Of a stretch of 64,000 nucleotides of DNA, positions 25,903-35,622 are shown one piece after another (the first letter of the stretch is position 1; each line of letters begins with the position of its first letter). Below the pieces are notes generated by a model, which was not told the origin of the DNA, did no database searches, and was given only the letters and a program-made list of their open reading frames with translations. Position numbers and translations under genes: made by a program. Source of the DNA: Mycolicibacter sinensis (lineage in GTDB: Bacteria; Actinomycetota; Actinomycetes; Mycobacteriales; Mycobacteriaceae). The stretch is from NCBI RefSeq assembly GCF_001667375.1, contig NZ_LZIN01000036.1, positions 1 through 64,000 of the forward strand, given 5' to 3'.

Positions 25903-26753
25903 GCGCCAGTGTCGTGAGCCCGCTCTACCCGCGGCTCTACCGCAGCTTTCGTCGATCGGTCGACGGATGGAACCGGCTCGGCGCCCAAGCGTATTTCTAC
26001 AGCAAGACCGTGACATCGGTCGGTGAGGCGTTCGCGCACTACAGAACCGAGATTGTTCGACAGATCGCGCAGATGGGCCTCGGTGCCGGAGCGCTGCTCA
26101 TGATCGGCGGCACGATCTCGATCGTGAGTCTGTTGACGCTGTCCGGGGGTGCACTGTTGGCGGTGCAGGGCTATGACCAGTTGGCCGATGTCGGCGTGGA
26201 GGCGCTCGCGGGGTTCACCTCAGCGTTTCTCAATACGAGGCTGATCGCGCCTTTGGTGGCCGGCGTCGGGTTAGCAGCCACCATCGGGGCAGGCGCGACC
26301 GCGCAGCTTGGAGCGATGCGAATCGCCGAAGAGATCGACGCGTTGGAAGTGATGGGCATCCGCTCGATCGCCTACCTCGCCTCCACTCGGTTGGTGGCCG
26401 GTGTCATCGTCGTAATACCCCTCTATTGCGTCGCGGTGTTGGCATCGTTTTGGGCTACTCGGGTGGGAACCACGGTGTACTACGGGCAGGCCAGCGGGGT
26501 GTATGACCACTACTTCAATACGTTTTTGAACCCCACGGATCTGATCTGGTCGTTCCTCGAGGCGATCATGGCGGCGATCGTCGTGATGTTGATTCACACC
26601 TACTATGGCTTCACGGCTCGTGGCGGTCCGGCCGGAGTCGGTGAAGCAGTGGGGCGTTCGGTGCGCGCCTCGCTGATCGTGGTGGTATCGGTGACTGTGT
26701 TAGGCACCTTGGCCATCTACGGCCAATCCGGCAACTTCAATCTGTCGGGTTAG
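25899..26753 (+). CDS. yrbEB: YrbEB, Mce transporter permease
   Basis: A 284-residue permease paired with YrbEA. The conserved segment LGAMRIAEEIDALEVMGI and the C-terminal YGFTARGGPAGVGEAVG are diagnostic. The ATG at 25899 overlaps the previous stop as ATGA. Five membrane helices are visible. Confidence 0.92.
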   Translation: MSASVVSPLYPRLYRSFRRSVDGWNRLGAQAYFYSKTVTSVGEAFAHYRTEIVRQIAQMGLGAGALLMIGGTISIVSLLTLSGGALLAVQGYDQLADVGVEALAGFTSAFLNTRLIAPLVAGVGLAATIGAGATAQLGAMRIAEEIDALEVMGIRSIAYLASTRLVAGVIVVIPLYCVAVLASFWATRVGTTVYYGQASGVYDHYFNTFLNPTDLIWSFLEAIMAAIVVMLIHTYYGFTARGGPAGVGEAVGRSVRASLIVVVSVTVLGTLAIYGQSGNFNLSG

Positions 26754-26757
26754 CGAC

Positions 26758-28161
26758 ATGTCAGACGAAACTGGAATACGGGTAACCCACCCAGGGTGGT
26801 GGACGTCGGGCCTGATCGTCGTCGTCATCATCGGGCTGTATATGTCGATGGCCCTGTTCTCCCGGTCCTTCACGAGCACCATTCCAGTGACGGTGAGTGC
26901 CGACCGGGCCGGACTGGTGATGGAACCCGGCGGGAAGGTCAAATTACGCGGCGTCCAGGTCGGCCGGGTCGAGTCAGTCAGCGTCGGGAAAGAATCGGTG
27001 ACCCTGAAACTGCACCTCAACCGCGACCAACTCAAGCAAATCCCGGCCAATGTGGAAGCGCGGATTCGGGCCACCACCGCGTTCGGGGCCAAGTACGTCG
27101 ATCTCGTCTACCCTGATTCGCCCAGCCCGAAGCGGCTGGCCGCGGGCGCGATGGTGCCCACCCGTGATGTGGCGACCGAGGTGGACAACGTCTTCCAGAA
27201 CCTGATGGATGTGCTGCATCAGATCGACCCGGCCAAGTTGAATGCCGTATTAACCGCAGTGGCTGATGGTGTGCGCGGACAGGGGAGCCGAATCGGCGAA
27301 GCGACCACCGCCACCAACGAGATTCTGGTGGCGCTGAATACACGGCATCCGACCATCAGTCGGGACTGGCGCGCGCTGAAGGAGTTCAGTGACACCTACA
27401 GCTCCGCTGCAGCGGACATCACGTCGATCATGGACGCGGCCAGCACGACAAGCGCCACAGTGATCGATCACGCCGGCGAACTGAATACGTTACTGCTCAG
27501 CACAATCGGGCTCTCTAGCAGCGGGGTCAGCTTGCTCGAACCGAGCCAGGACAACCTTGTTCGGGCAGTCAATGCCCTGAAACCGACGACCGATCTGCTG
27601 ATGAAGTACAACCCGGTCTACACATGTACGCTCGTCGGCGCACAGTTCTATGTCGAGCGTTCCGGCTACTACATGGCTGGAGGCAACGGCAGGTCAGCGG
27701 TATTGGACGACGGCCTTCTGTTCGGGAAGGACCCGTACCGTTATCCCGATAACCTGCCGATCATCGCGGCCAAGGGCGGTCCCGGCGGCGAACCCGGTTG
27801 CGGGAAGTTGCCTCTCGTGGACGACAACTTCCCCGTGCCCTATCTGGTGACCAACACCGGCTGGGGCACTGGCATCGATGTACGCCCCAACCCCGGGGTG
27901 GGCGTGCCGGGCTGGGTCGATTTCTTCCCCTACACCCGCGCAGTACCGGAAGAACCGACCGTGCGCTATCCGGGGCCGCCGGCTCCCGGACCGCCCAACT
28001 CGCCACCCTATGGAGCCCCGCTGTACACGCCAGACGGCACCCCGGCCTATCCAGCCGCACCTGGAACACCGATCTACGAAGGGATATTCGGTACGCCGCT
28101 GTGGCCCGATGAGCCGTCCCAACCGAGTGAGCCGGCACCGCCGCTCCGACCAAGCCAGTGA
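26758..28161 (+). CDS. mceA: MceA-family substrate-binding protein
   Basis: A 467-residue Mce subunit: an N-terminal membrane anchor (~residues 18-38), an MCE/MlaD beta-barrel domain (~40-125) with LRGVQVGRVESV, and a long helical region that in other Mce complexes contributes to a periplasm-spanning tube. The C-terminal ~90 residues are Pro-rich (YPGPPAPGPPNSPPYG) and probably disordered. It starts 4 bases after yrbEB. Confidence 0.92.
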   Translation: MSDETGIRVTHPGWWTSGLIVVVIIGLYMSMALFSRSFTSTIPVTVSADRAGLVMEPGGKVKLRGVQVGRVESVSVGKESVTLKLHLNRDQLKQIPANVEARIRATTAFGAKYVDLVYPDSPSPKRLAAGAMVPTRDVATEVDNVFQNLMDVLHQIDPAKLNAVLTAVADGVRGQGSRIGEATTATNEILVALNTRHPTISRDWRALKEFSDTYSSAAADITSIMDAASTTSATVIDHAGELNTLLLSTIGLSSSGVSLLEPSQDNLVRAVNALKPTTDLLMKYNPVYTCTLVGAQFYVERSGYYMAGGNGRSAVLDDGLLFGKDPYRYPDNLPIIAAKGGPGGEPGCGKLPLVDDNFPVPYLVTNTGWGTGIDVRPNPGVGVPGWVDFFPYTRAVPEEPTVRYPGPPAPGPPNSPPYGAPLYTPDGTPAYPAAPGTPIYEGIFGTPLWPDEPSQPSEPAPPLRPSQ

Positions 28162-29216
28162 CCGCTGAGCAGCAGAGGAACCACACCATGAAACAGGCTC
28201 TGGTAGGCGCCGGGTGGCGCCTTGTCGTTTTCATGGTCGTTTGCGCGCTTGGAATCGGCCTCCTGTTCATTACTTTCGGTGCTCTGCGCTTCCGGGCTGA
28301 AAATACGTATCAGGCGCTGTTCACCAACGTGACGGGCCTGGCCAACGGCGATTTCGTCCGCATCGCCGGAGTCGAGGTCGGCAAGGTCAAGCGCATCACG
28401 GTCTTGCCGGACAGCGCTGTGGCGGTGGACTTCTCCGCCGACCTATCGGTCATGCTCACCGCAGGAACCAGGGCGGCGATCCGCTACGACAACCTGATCG
28501 GTGACCGCTACCTCGCGCTCGAGGAGGGCGCCGGGGAAGTCAAGCAACTCGTACCCGGCGACACCATCCCCGTCGACCGCACTCAACCCGCCCTGGATCT
28601 CGATGCGCTGATCGGCGGATTCCGTCCACTGTTTCGCGCGCTTGACCCGGAGCAAGTCAACGCGCTCAGTAGCCAACTGATCGCCGCGCTGCAGGGGCAG
28701 GGAGCGACCATCGGATCGTTCTTCGCCCAGACCGCCGCGCTGACCAACACTCTTGCCGACCGTGATCAGCTGATCGGCCAAGTCATCACCAACCTGAGCA
28801 CCACGCTGGGCTCGCTGGGCGACCAGAGCGGCCAGTTTGAAAAGGCAGTCGATTCGCTGTCGGAACTGGTGAAGACATTGTCAAATCGCAAGACTGACAT
28901 CGCCAAAGCGGTCGCCGGCGGAGACGCGGCCGCCGGGTCGTTCGCCGACCTGCTCAGCCAGTCGCGTCAGCCGTTCGCCAAGACAGTCCACGAATCGGAC
29001 CGCACAGCCACGAACGTGCTCGCTGACCATGAGTACTTCGACAACTTCCTCAACACGTTGCCGATCCCCTATCAGGCGCTTGCCCGCCAGGCGCTCACCG
29101 GGGCGTACTTCAGCTTCTACTTGTGCGACGTCGTACTGAAGCTCAACGGCAGAGGTGGTCAACCGCTGTACGCCAAGGTAGTCGGCCAGGACACCGGGCG
29201 GTGCGCGCCTAAATGA
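28158..29216 (+). CDS. mceB: MceB-family substrate-binding protein
   Basis: A 352-residue Mce subunit with an N-terminal anchor, an MCE domain (FVRIAGVEVGKVKRI, then IRYDNLIGDRYLAL), and a helical C-terminal domain ending with two cysteines (FYLCDV, GRCAPK). The GTG at 28158 overlaps mceA by 4 bases; the ATG at 28188, after a weaker site, is an alternative that would shorten the product by 10 residues. Confidence 0.92.
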   Translation: MTAEQQRNHTMKQALVGAGWRLVVFMVVCALGIGLLFITFGALRFRAENTYQALFTNVTGLANGDFVRIAGVEVGKVKRITVLPDSAVAVDFSADLSVMLTAGTRAAIRYDNLIGDRYLALEEGAGEVKQLVPGDTIPVDRTQPALDLDALIGGFRPLFRALDPEQVNALSSQLIAALQGQGATIGSFFAQTAALTNTLADRDQLIGQVITNLSTTLGSLGDQSGQFEKAVDSLSELVKTLSNRKTDIAKAVAGGDAAAGSFADLLSQSRQPFAKTVHESDRTATNVLADHEYFDNFLNTLPIPYQALARQALTGAYFSFYLCDVVLKLNGRGGQPLYAKVVGQDTGRCAPK

Positions 29217-30520
29217 AGCTCTTCAGTGAACGGAATCCGCTGGCTGTCGGAATGGTCGGCATCGTTGTGACGACTGGCGCGGTATTAGGCGCCCTTGGGT
29301 ACGACAAGCTGCCGTTCATCGCCGGCGGGAATAGCTATTCGGCATACTTCGCCGAGGCCGGCGGGCTCGTCCCGGGGGCGGCCGTACACGCGTCGGGATA
29401 CCAGGTCGGGAAGGTTTCCAGCACCGCGTTGGACGGCCCGCAAGTACTGGTGAAGTTCACCATCTCGAAAAATATCCACCTCGGGGCCGACACCGAGGCG
29501 GCGATCAAGACCAAGAACCTGCTGGGCTCGAAGATTCTCGAAGTGACCTCCCGCGGAGATGGTGAATTGAGCCAGCCAATACCGCTGCAGCGCACCACAT
29601 CGCCCTACCAGTTGCCCGACGCCCTGGGCGATCTGGCCACTACCATCAGTGGCCTGGACACCGGGCAGGTCTCTGACGCGCTATCCACGCTGGCCCAGAC
29701 GTTTCACGACACTCCGGCCGATCTGCGAGAAGCGGTCAACGGGGTCGCGCGGTTCTCGGAGGTGTTGAACCAGCGCGATGGTGAGCTGCGCAAGCTGCTG
29801 GCCAACGCCAACAAGTCAACCGCCGTCCTCGCGCAGCGAAGCGAACAGGTAGTGAGCCTGATCGCGGACAGCAACGCACTGCTGGCCCAACTGCGAACCG
29901 AGAGCATGGCTCTAGACCGCATCTCCACTCATATTTCAGCGCTCTCTCGACAACTGTCGGCCTTCGTCGCCGAGAACCGCGCCGAACTCCGGCCCGCATT
30001 GGACAAGCTCAACGGGGTGTTGACGATCGTCGACAATCGCAAGGAACGCGTGCAGAAGGCGCTGAAACCCCTCAATGCCTACGCGCTGTCGCTTGGTGAA
30101 TCAGTATCTGCGGGGCCGTTTTTCAACGCCTATATCGTCAACTTGATCCCCGGCCAGTTCCTGCAGCCCTACATCGATGTCGCGTTCGGCGACCTCGGCC
30201 TGGACCCCCACACCTTGCTGCCGTCTGATCGCACGGATCCACCGACCGGTCAGCCGGGTACTCCGCCGCTGCCGATGCCGTTTCCGCGCACCGGCCGCGG
30301 CGGCGATCCGCCGATGTCGGTGTCGGATGCGATCACGGGTAACCCGGGCGATCCGCGTTATCCGTACCGAGAGCCGTTGCCGCCGGGTGCGCCGGGTGGT
30401 CCGCCCCCTGGTCTGCCGATGCCCCTGCCGCCCGGTGATTCGGTACCACAGCCGACTCCGGCGCCGGCGTACGTGCCGGCCCCGGGTGAAGCGCCGACGT
30501 CGAACGGTGGACATCGATGA
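29213..30520 (+). CDS. mceC: MceC-family substrate-binding protein
   Basis: A 435-residue Mce subunit. The anchor is at residues ~10-30, the MCE domain follows (VHASGYQVGKVSST, IKTKNLLGSKILEV), then a coiled helical domain. The last ~110 residues are Pro/Gly-rich and likely disordered, as is usual for MceC. The start overlaps mceB as ATGA. Confidence 0.92.
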   Translation: MKLFSERNPLAVGMVGIVVTTGAVLGALGYDKLPFIAGGNSYSAYFAEAGGLVPGAAVHASGYQVGKVSSTALDGPQVLVKFTISKNIHLGADTEAAIKTKNLLGSKILEVTSRGDGELSQPIPLQRTTSPYQLPDALGDLATTISGLDTGQVSDALSTLAQTFHDTPADLREAVNGVARFSEVLNQRDGELRKLLANANKSTAVLAQRSEQVVSLIADSNALLAQLRTESMALDRISTHISALSRQLSAFVAENRAELRPALDKLNGVLTIVDNRKERVQKALKPLNAYALSLGESVSAGPFFNAYIVNLIPGQFLQPYIDVAFGDLGLDPHTLLPSDRTDPPTGQPGTPPLPMPFPRTGRGGDPPMSVSDAITGNPGDPRYPYREPLPPGAPGGPPPGLPMPLPPGDSVPQPTPAPAYVPAPGEAPTSNGGHR

Positions 30521-31812
30521 CGCGCCGTAACGCCAGAATCGGACTGGCCGCCGTCACTGCGCTGTGCTTGATCACCGGCCTGCTGGTGGCGGTACGCAGC
30601 ATCGAGGAAGCCAACCGCGTCAACGTCGTGGGCTACTTCGAGAACAGCAACGGGATCTTCGTCGGCGACGATGTCCGCATCCTGGGCGTGACGGTCGGCA
30701 AGATTGACAAGATCGAGGCACAACCCACCCGGGTCAAGATCTCGTTCTGGTTCGACGACAAGTACAAGGTGCCCGCCGACGCGAGCGCTGCGGTCTTGTC
30801 GCCATCTCTGGTGACACCGCGCACCATCCAACTGACACCGGCCTACACCGGTGGCCCGACCTTGCCGGACGGCGCGGTGATCCCCGAGAATCGCACCGCA
30901 GTGCCGGTCGAATACGACGACTTGCGCGACCAGCTGCAGAAGCTCACCGAGATGCTGCAGCCGACCCGTCCGGGCGGCGTCAGCACGCTGGGCGAGTTCA
31001 CCAATACCGCAGCGGACAACCTGCGCGGCCAGGGTGTGAATATCCGTGATGCTGTTATCGAGCTTTCCCAGGCGTTTTCCACCCTGGGAGACCATAGCGA
31101 CGACATCTTCACATCGGTACGAAACGTGTCGACTTTGGTGTCGGCGCTACAAACCAGCACCGGCTCGATGCGACAGCTGAACCGCAACCTCGCAGCGGCC
31201 ACTGCAGTACTGGCCAACGACCCCAACGAGGTCGGCAACGCGCTCCGGGATCTGCACACCGCGATCGGCGACGTACGCGGCTTCATCGAGGACAATCGGG
31301 AGGCGTTGGGCACGGGGGTGGACCGGCTGTCCACAATCAGCCAGGCCGCCAACGACAGTGTTCCGGAAATCAAGCAGTTACTGCATATTGCGCCTAACGC
31401 ATTCGCCAACTTCTCGAACATCTACCAGCCCGCTCAGAACGCGCTGACCGGTCAGCTGGTCATCAACAACTTCGCGGACCCGGTCGGCTTCATCTGCGGT
31501 GCGATCCAAGCGGCGTCAAGGCTCGGCGCCGACCAAGCGGCGAAACTGTGCGTGCAGTACATGGCGCCCATCGCCAAGAACCGGGCCTGGAACTTCGCCC
31601 CGATCGGAGAGAACCTCTTCGTCGGCGCGATGGCTCGCCCCAACGAGATCGACTACAGCGAAAACTGGATGCGCCCGGATTACATTCCGCCGCAAGCGCA
31701 ACCACCTGTCGATACACCCAATCCGGCCGGGCATCCCGCGCCCGTCTCGGTTCCGGCCAATCCCGCGACCGGGTTGCCGGGAATGATGCTGCCGCCAGGG
31801 GGGGGATCGTGA
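30517..31812 (+). CDS. mceD: MceD-family substrate-binding protein
   Basis: A 431-residue Mce subunit with an N-terminal anchor, an MCE domain (VRILGVTVGKIDKIE, LVTPRTIQLTPAY) and a helical region containing IYQPAQNALTGQL. The C-terminal ~40 residues are proline-rich. The ATG at 30517 overlaps mceC by 4 bases. Confidence 0.92.
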   Translation: MTRRNARIGLAAVTALCLITGLLVAVRSIEEANRVNVVGYFENSNGIFVGDDVRILGVTVGKIDKIEAQPTRVKISFWFDDKYKVPADASAAVLSPSLVTPRTIQLTPAYTGGPTLPDGAVIPENRTAVPVEYDDLRDQLQKLTEMLQPTRPGGVSTLGEFTNTAADNLRGQGVNIRDAVIELSQAFSTLGDHSDDIFTSVRNVSTLVSALQTSTGSMRQLNRNLAAATAVLANDPNEVGNALRDLHTAIGDVRGFIEDNREALGTGVDRLSTISQAANDSVPEIKQLLHIAPNAFANFSNIYQPAQNALTGQLVINNFADPVGFICGAIQAASRLGADQAAKLCVQYMAPIAKNRAWNFAPIGENLFVGAMARPNEIDYSENWMRPDYIPPQAQPPVDTPNPAGHPAPVSVPANPATGLPGMMLPPGGGS

Positions 31813-32948
31813 CGTGGACGTTGCGCCGCAGCGCTGCCGGCGCGGTGGTGGCACTCGCCGTTGCCGCGCTGCCCGGTTGTGGTGATTGGCACGGATTGAA
31901 CTCGCTGCCGTTGCCGGGTACTGCCGGTCGTGGTCCCGGCGCGTATACCATTCAGGCGCAGCTACATGATGTGACGAACATCCAACAGAACTCCCGTGTC
32001 CGGATCGGCGATGTGACGGTCGGCAACGTCACCAAGATCGAACGCCAGGGTTGGCATGCGCTGCTGACCATACGGCTCGACGGGGACGTCGAACTACCGG
32101 CCAACGTGATCGTCAAAGTGGGTCAGACCAGCCTGCTGGGATCCCTGCACATCGAATTGGTGTCCCCCAAAGATGTGCCGTCTGAAGGTAGGCTGCACGA
32201 TGGCGCCCTGATCCCGCTGGCCCGAGCCGGCGAGCAACCCACCACAGAGCAGACATTGGCGGCGGTGTCGCTGTTGCTCAACGGCGGTGGGGTCGGCCAG
32301 CTCCAAGACATCACCGAGGCGTTCAGCACTGCCAACGCCGGGCGTGTGGAAGACCTGAAAAGCCTTATCCGGCAACTGGATATCTATATGGGTCAGGTCA
32401 GTAACCAGACCCCCGATATCATTGCGGCCACCGACAGCCTGAACAAGCTGGTCGGTCAGTTCGCGGATCAGAAGGACGTGATGGATCGGGCGCTGCGGGT
32501 CATCCCGGATGCGCTGAGGGTGCTCAAAGAGCAGCGAGTCACCCTCGGTGACGCACTAGGTCAGGTGGGCGAGTTCAGCTCCCTGGCTGCGGAATCGGTC
32601 AACCAGACCAAAGATGCCGTGGTTCAAGAACTCAGGAATTTGGGCCCCGTCTTCGAGTCGCTGGGCGACGCCGGGCCGTCGCTGACCCGCTCGCTGAGCC
32701 TGTTGGCCACGTTTCCATGGTCGAAAGAGACGCTCACCAACTGGGTACGGGGCGATTACGCCAACCTGACGGCGGTCATCGACTTGACGCTGAGCCGCCT
32801 CGACTCGTCATTTTTCACGGGCACCCGCTACGAAGGCAACCTCACCCAACTCGAGATGCAGTGGGGCCGCACGATCGGACAACTACCCAGCCCCTACACC
32901 GCCACAAACCCACTGACCGTTCCGTACCACTTGGACCAAGGGTCATAG
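31809..32948 (+). CDS. mceE: MceE-family lipoprotein
   Basis: A 379-residue Mce subunit with a lipoprotein signal ending in the lipobox ALPGC, as expected for the MceE position. The MCE domain has VRIGDVTVGNVTKIE and GQTSLLGSLHIELV. The GTG at 31809, overlapping the mceD stop, gives the correct lipoprotein N-terminus; the frame is open further upstream but that part lies inside mceD. In Mce complexes the single lipidated subunit helps anchor the hexamer. Confidence 0.92.
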   Translation: MTWTLRRSAAGAVVALAVAALPGCGDWHGLNSLPLPGTAGRGPGAYTIQAQLHDVTNIQQNSRVRIGDVTVGNVTKIERQGWHALLTIRLDGDVELPANVIVKVGQTSLLGSLHIELVSPKDVPSEGRLHDGALIPLARAGEQPTTEQTLAAVSLLLNGGGVGQLQDITEAFSTANAGRVEDLKSLIRQLDIYMGQVSNQTPDIIAATDSLNKLVGQFADQKDVMDRALRVIPDALRVLKEQRVTLGDALGQVGEFSSLAAESVNQTKDAVVQELRNLGPVFESLGDAGPSLTRSLSLLATFPWSKETLTNWVRGDYANLTAVIDLTLSRLDSSFFTGTRYEGNLTQLEMQWGRTIGQLPSPYTATNPLTVPYHLDQGS

Positions 32949-32950
32949 CC

Positions 32951-34396
32951 ATGGTGTTGAGCAGACGGATCAAGATCCAACTGATTATTTTCACGGTCAT
33001 CACCCTGGTCGCCGGTGGAGTCATGGTCTTCGCCTACATGCAGCTGCCGAGGGTGCTGTTCGGGGTCGGGTATTACACCGTGCGGATGGAACTGCCCCAA
33101 GCCGGTGGGCTCTACCACAACGGAAACGTTACCTTCCGGGGCGTTGAGGTGGGCCGTGTCAAGGGAGTCCACGTGACCGATACCGGCGTGGAGGCTGTGC
33201 TGTCGTTGCGGTCGGATTTGGCCATTCCGTCAGATCTGGATGCCCAGGTGCATAGCCAGACACCGATCGGGGAGCAGTTCGTGACCCTGTTGCCGCGTAC
33301 CGCGGAGGCGAGGCCACTGCGAGGCGGTGACGTCATACCGCGGAGCCGTACCTCGGTGCCCCCTGACATCACCGAACTGCTGGATGCCACAAACCGTGGC
33401 CTGCAGGCGATTCCACACGACAATGTCAAAACGGTCATCGACGAGAGCTACACTGCCGTCGGTGGTCTTGGCCCGGAGATCTCCCGCATGGTCCGAGGTT
33501 CCACCAAGCTTGCCATTGATGCCCGCAAGAACCTCGATTCGTTGACCGCGCTGATCGACCAGTCTGCGCCGATAATGGATACCCAGATTGATACTGCGGA
33601 TGCGATCCAGGCCTGGGCCGCTCACCTACGCGCAATCACCGATCAGGTACGGACCGAAGACCACGCCGCAGTCGGTGTCTTGGAGCAGGGCGGCCCAGCA
33701 GCAGATGAGGCACGGAACCTGATTGAACGGCTGAAACCGACGCTACCGATCGTGTTGGCCAATCTCGCCAGTGTCGCGCCGGTGGCCGTCGCCTACCACG
33801 ACGGCATCGAACAGCTACTCGTGCTCCTGCCGCAGGGGGCTGCCATGATGCAGGCGATCTCGGTGGCGAACCGCAACGTCAAGGGCCTTGTCCACGGTAG
33901 CGGCTTCCTGGACTTCAACATCAACTTTGGCCTGCCGCCGCCCTGCACGACCGGCTACCTGCCGGCCCGTCAGATGCGGTCGGCGAATTTCGAGGACTAC
34001 CCGGACCGGCCGGACGGCGACTTATACTGCCGGATACCCCAGGATTCGCCGTGGTACGTGCGGGGTGCACGCAACATCCCGTGCGCGACGAAGCCGGGCA
34101 AGCGTGCTCCGACCGCGGCAATGTGTGAAAGCGACGAGGAGTACGTTCCGCTCAATGAGGGCTTTAACTGGAAGGGTGATCCGAACGCTACCTACACTGG
34201 CCAGGACATCCCGCAGTTGCGACCGGATTCTCCGCCGGCCGGGCCAGGGTCGCCGATTGCAGCCACCGCATATGACCCCACCACCGGAACCTATATCGGT
34301 CCCGACGGACACGTGTACACCCAGTCCGACCTAGCCCAGTCCACCTTGCAGGAGCCGACATGGCAGACCATGATGATGCCCCCCGCGGGGAACTGA
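32951..34396 (+). CDS. mceF: MceF-family substrate-binding protein
   Basis: A 481-residue Mce subunit: an anchor at residues ~8-28, an MCE domain (VTFRGVEVGRVKGV, HSQTPIGEQFVTLLPR), a helical domain, and a C-terminal tail with PP and YDPTTGTYIGPDG motifs usual for MceF. The ATG at 32951 is used; the longer open frame upstream overlaps mceE. It overlaps the first mas gene by 37 bases. Confidence 0.92.
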   Translation: MVLSRRIKIQLIIFTVITLVAGGVMVFAYMQLPRVLFGVGYYTVRMELPQAGGLYHNGNVTFRGVEVGRVKGVHVTDTGVEAVLSLRSDLAIPSDLDAQVHSQTPIGEQFVTLLPRTAEARPLRGGDVIPRSRTSVPPDITELLDATNRGLQAIPHDNVKTVIDESYTAVGGLGPEISRMVRGSTKLAIDARKNLDSLTALIDQSAPIMDTQIDTADAIQAWAAHLRAITDQVRTEDHAAVGVLEQGGPAADEARNLIERLKPTLPIVLANLASVAPVAVAYHDGIEQLLVLLPQGAAMMQAISVANRNVKGLVHGSGFLDFNINFGLPPPCTTGYLPARQMRSANFEDYPDRPDGDLYCRIPQDSPWYVRGARNIPCATKPGKRAPTAAMCESDEEYVPLNEGFNWKGDPNATYTGQDIPQLRPDSPPAGPGSPIAATAYDPTTGTYIGPDGHVYTQSDLAQSTLQEPTWQTMMMPPAGN

Positions 34397-35028
34397 AAAC
34401 CCCTCCCCCGTCCGACGGTGACACCGCCGTAGCACCTGAACACAGCGGGGAGGCGGGCGACGTGCCTGAGGTCGACGATCAAGCCGCCACCGAAGCGGTT
34501 GCTGGGGCCGACCACGTCGATGACGAGGTGGGTGGAGACGAACCGGGGCCGGAGACCCGGTCGGCAATGGCGCTCGGTGTGGTGGTGGTCCTGATATTGG
34601 CCGGGCTTGCCGGGGTGTTCGGGTTCGGTGCCTACGAGTCCGGCCAGTCTGAGCAGCAGGAGAAACTCTATTTGCAGGTAGCACGGCAGGGAGCATTGAA
34701 CCTGACCACGATTGACCACGCCGACGTCGAAGCTGACATCCAGCGCATCCTGGGTTCGGCCACGGGCATTTTCTACGAGGACTTCCAGCAGCGGGCACCG
34801 GCATTCATCCAGGTCGTCAAGCAGGCTCAGTCAAAGACAGTAGGCACGATCACCGAGGCCGGTTTGGAGTCGGTGGCCGGTGCCTCGGCGCAGGCCCTGG
34901 TGGCGGTTTCGGTACAGACCTCGAATGCCGGGGCTGCTGAACAGCAACCTCGGAACTGGCGGATGCGGATCGAGGTCCAGAAGGTGGACGGCGCACTGAA
35001 GGTGTCGAATGTGGGGTTCGTGCCGTGA
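34360..35028 (+). CDS. Mce-associated membrane protein (Mas1)
   Basis: A 222-residue Mce-associated protein. Residues 1-~67 are acidic and disordered in the cytoplasm, one membrane helix follows (~residues 68-90), then a ~130-residue NTF2-like extracytoplasmic domain (LYLQVARQGALNLTTID ... FYEDFQQRAPAFIQVV). Mas proteins stabilise Mce complexes. The start lies inside mceF, 37 bases before its stop. Confidence 0.87.
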   Translation: MADHDDAPRGELKTPPPSDGDTAVAPEHSGEAGDVPEVDDQAATEAVAGADHVDDEVGGDEPGPETRSAMALGVVVVLILAGLAGVFGFGAYESGQSEQQEKLYLQVARQGALNLTTIDHADVEADIQRILGSATGIFYEDFQQRAPAFIQVVKQAQSKTVGTITEAGLESVAGASAQALVAVSVQTSNAGAAEQQPRNWRMRIEVQKVDGALKVSNVGFVP

Positions 35029-35546
35029 GCGAAAAGGACCTGAACCAGTCGAGCCGGCGGCCCAGCTCCTGGATCCGGGTGTTGGTATATGGCCTGTTAC
35101 CCGGTGTGGCCCTGCTGCTGGCGATGGGCAGTGGATTTCTGAAGTTTCGTGATGCCAGCGCACGGAGTGCGGAGGTCTCCCGGGTTGAGTCAGTGCAAGC
35201 TGCCAGCCAGGGAACCATAAAGATGCTCACCTACCGACCCGATACGGTCGAGCAAGAGCTTGACGCCGCCCGCGATCTGATGACCGGAGCCCTGTGGGAC
35301 TCCTACGGTTCGTTCACGCACGACGTAGTCATGCCCGGGGCGAAAGAGAAAAAGATCTCAGCGGTCGCCACCGTGCCCGCCGCGGCTTCAGTGTCCGCGG
35401 GCAGCAACCATGCAGTCGTTTTGGTGTTCGTAAACCAGACGACGACCGTGGGCGCGGAATCTCCGACCAACCTGGCTTCCAGCGTTCGGGTCAGCCTCGA
35501 GAAGGTGAACGGCCGGTGGCTGATGTCGGCATTCGATCCGATCTAG
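35025..35546 (+). CDS. Mce-associated membrane protein (Mas2)
   Basis: A 173-residue second Mas protein with a membrane helix (~residues 17-37) and an NTF2-like domain (MTGALWDSYGSFTHDVV, then the KVNGRWLMSAFDPI C-terminus). The GTG start overlaps the previous stop as GTGA. It is the last gene of the ten-gene mce operon before an IclR gene on the same strand. Confidence 0.87.
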   Translation: MSEKDLNQSSRRPSSWIRVLVYGLLPGVALLLAMGSGFLKFRDASARSAEVSRVESVQAASQGTIKMLTYRPDTVEQELDAARDLMTGALWDSYGSFTHDVVMPGAKEKKISAVATVPAAASVSAGSNHAVVLVFVNQTTTVGAESPTNLASSVRVSLEKVNGRWLMSAFDPI

Positions 35547-35622
35547 CCGACGGTCAGCTGAGGATATACGCTGGCGGTGCTTCGTTAGTCAACGGTTGTC
35601 CGCAGATCGGCAGGGAAACACG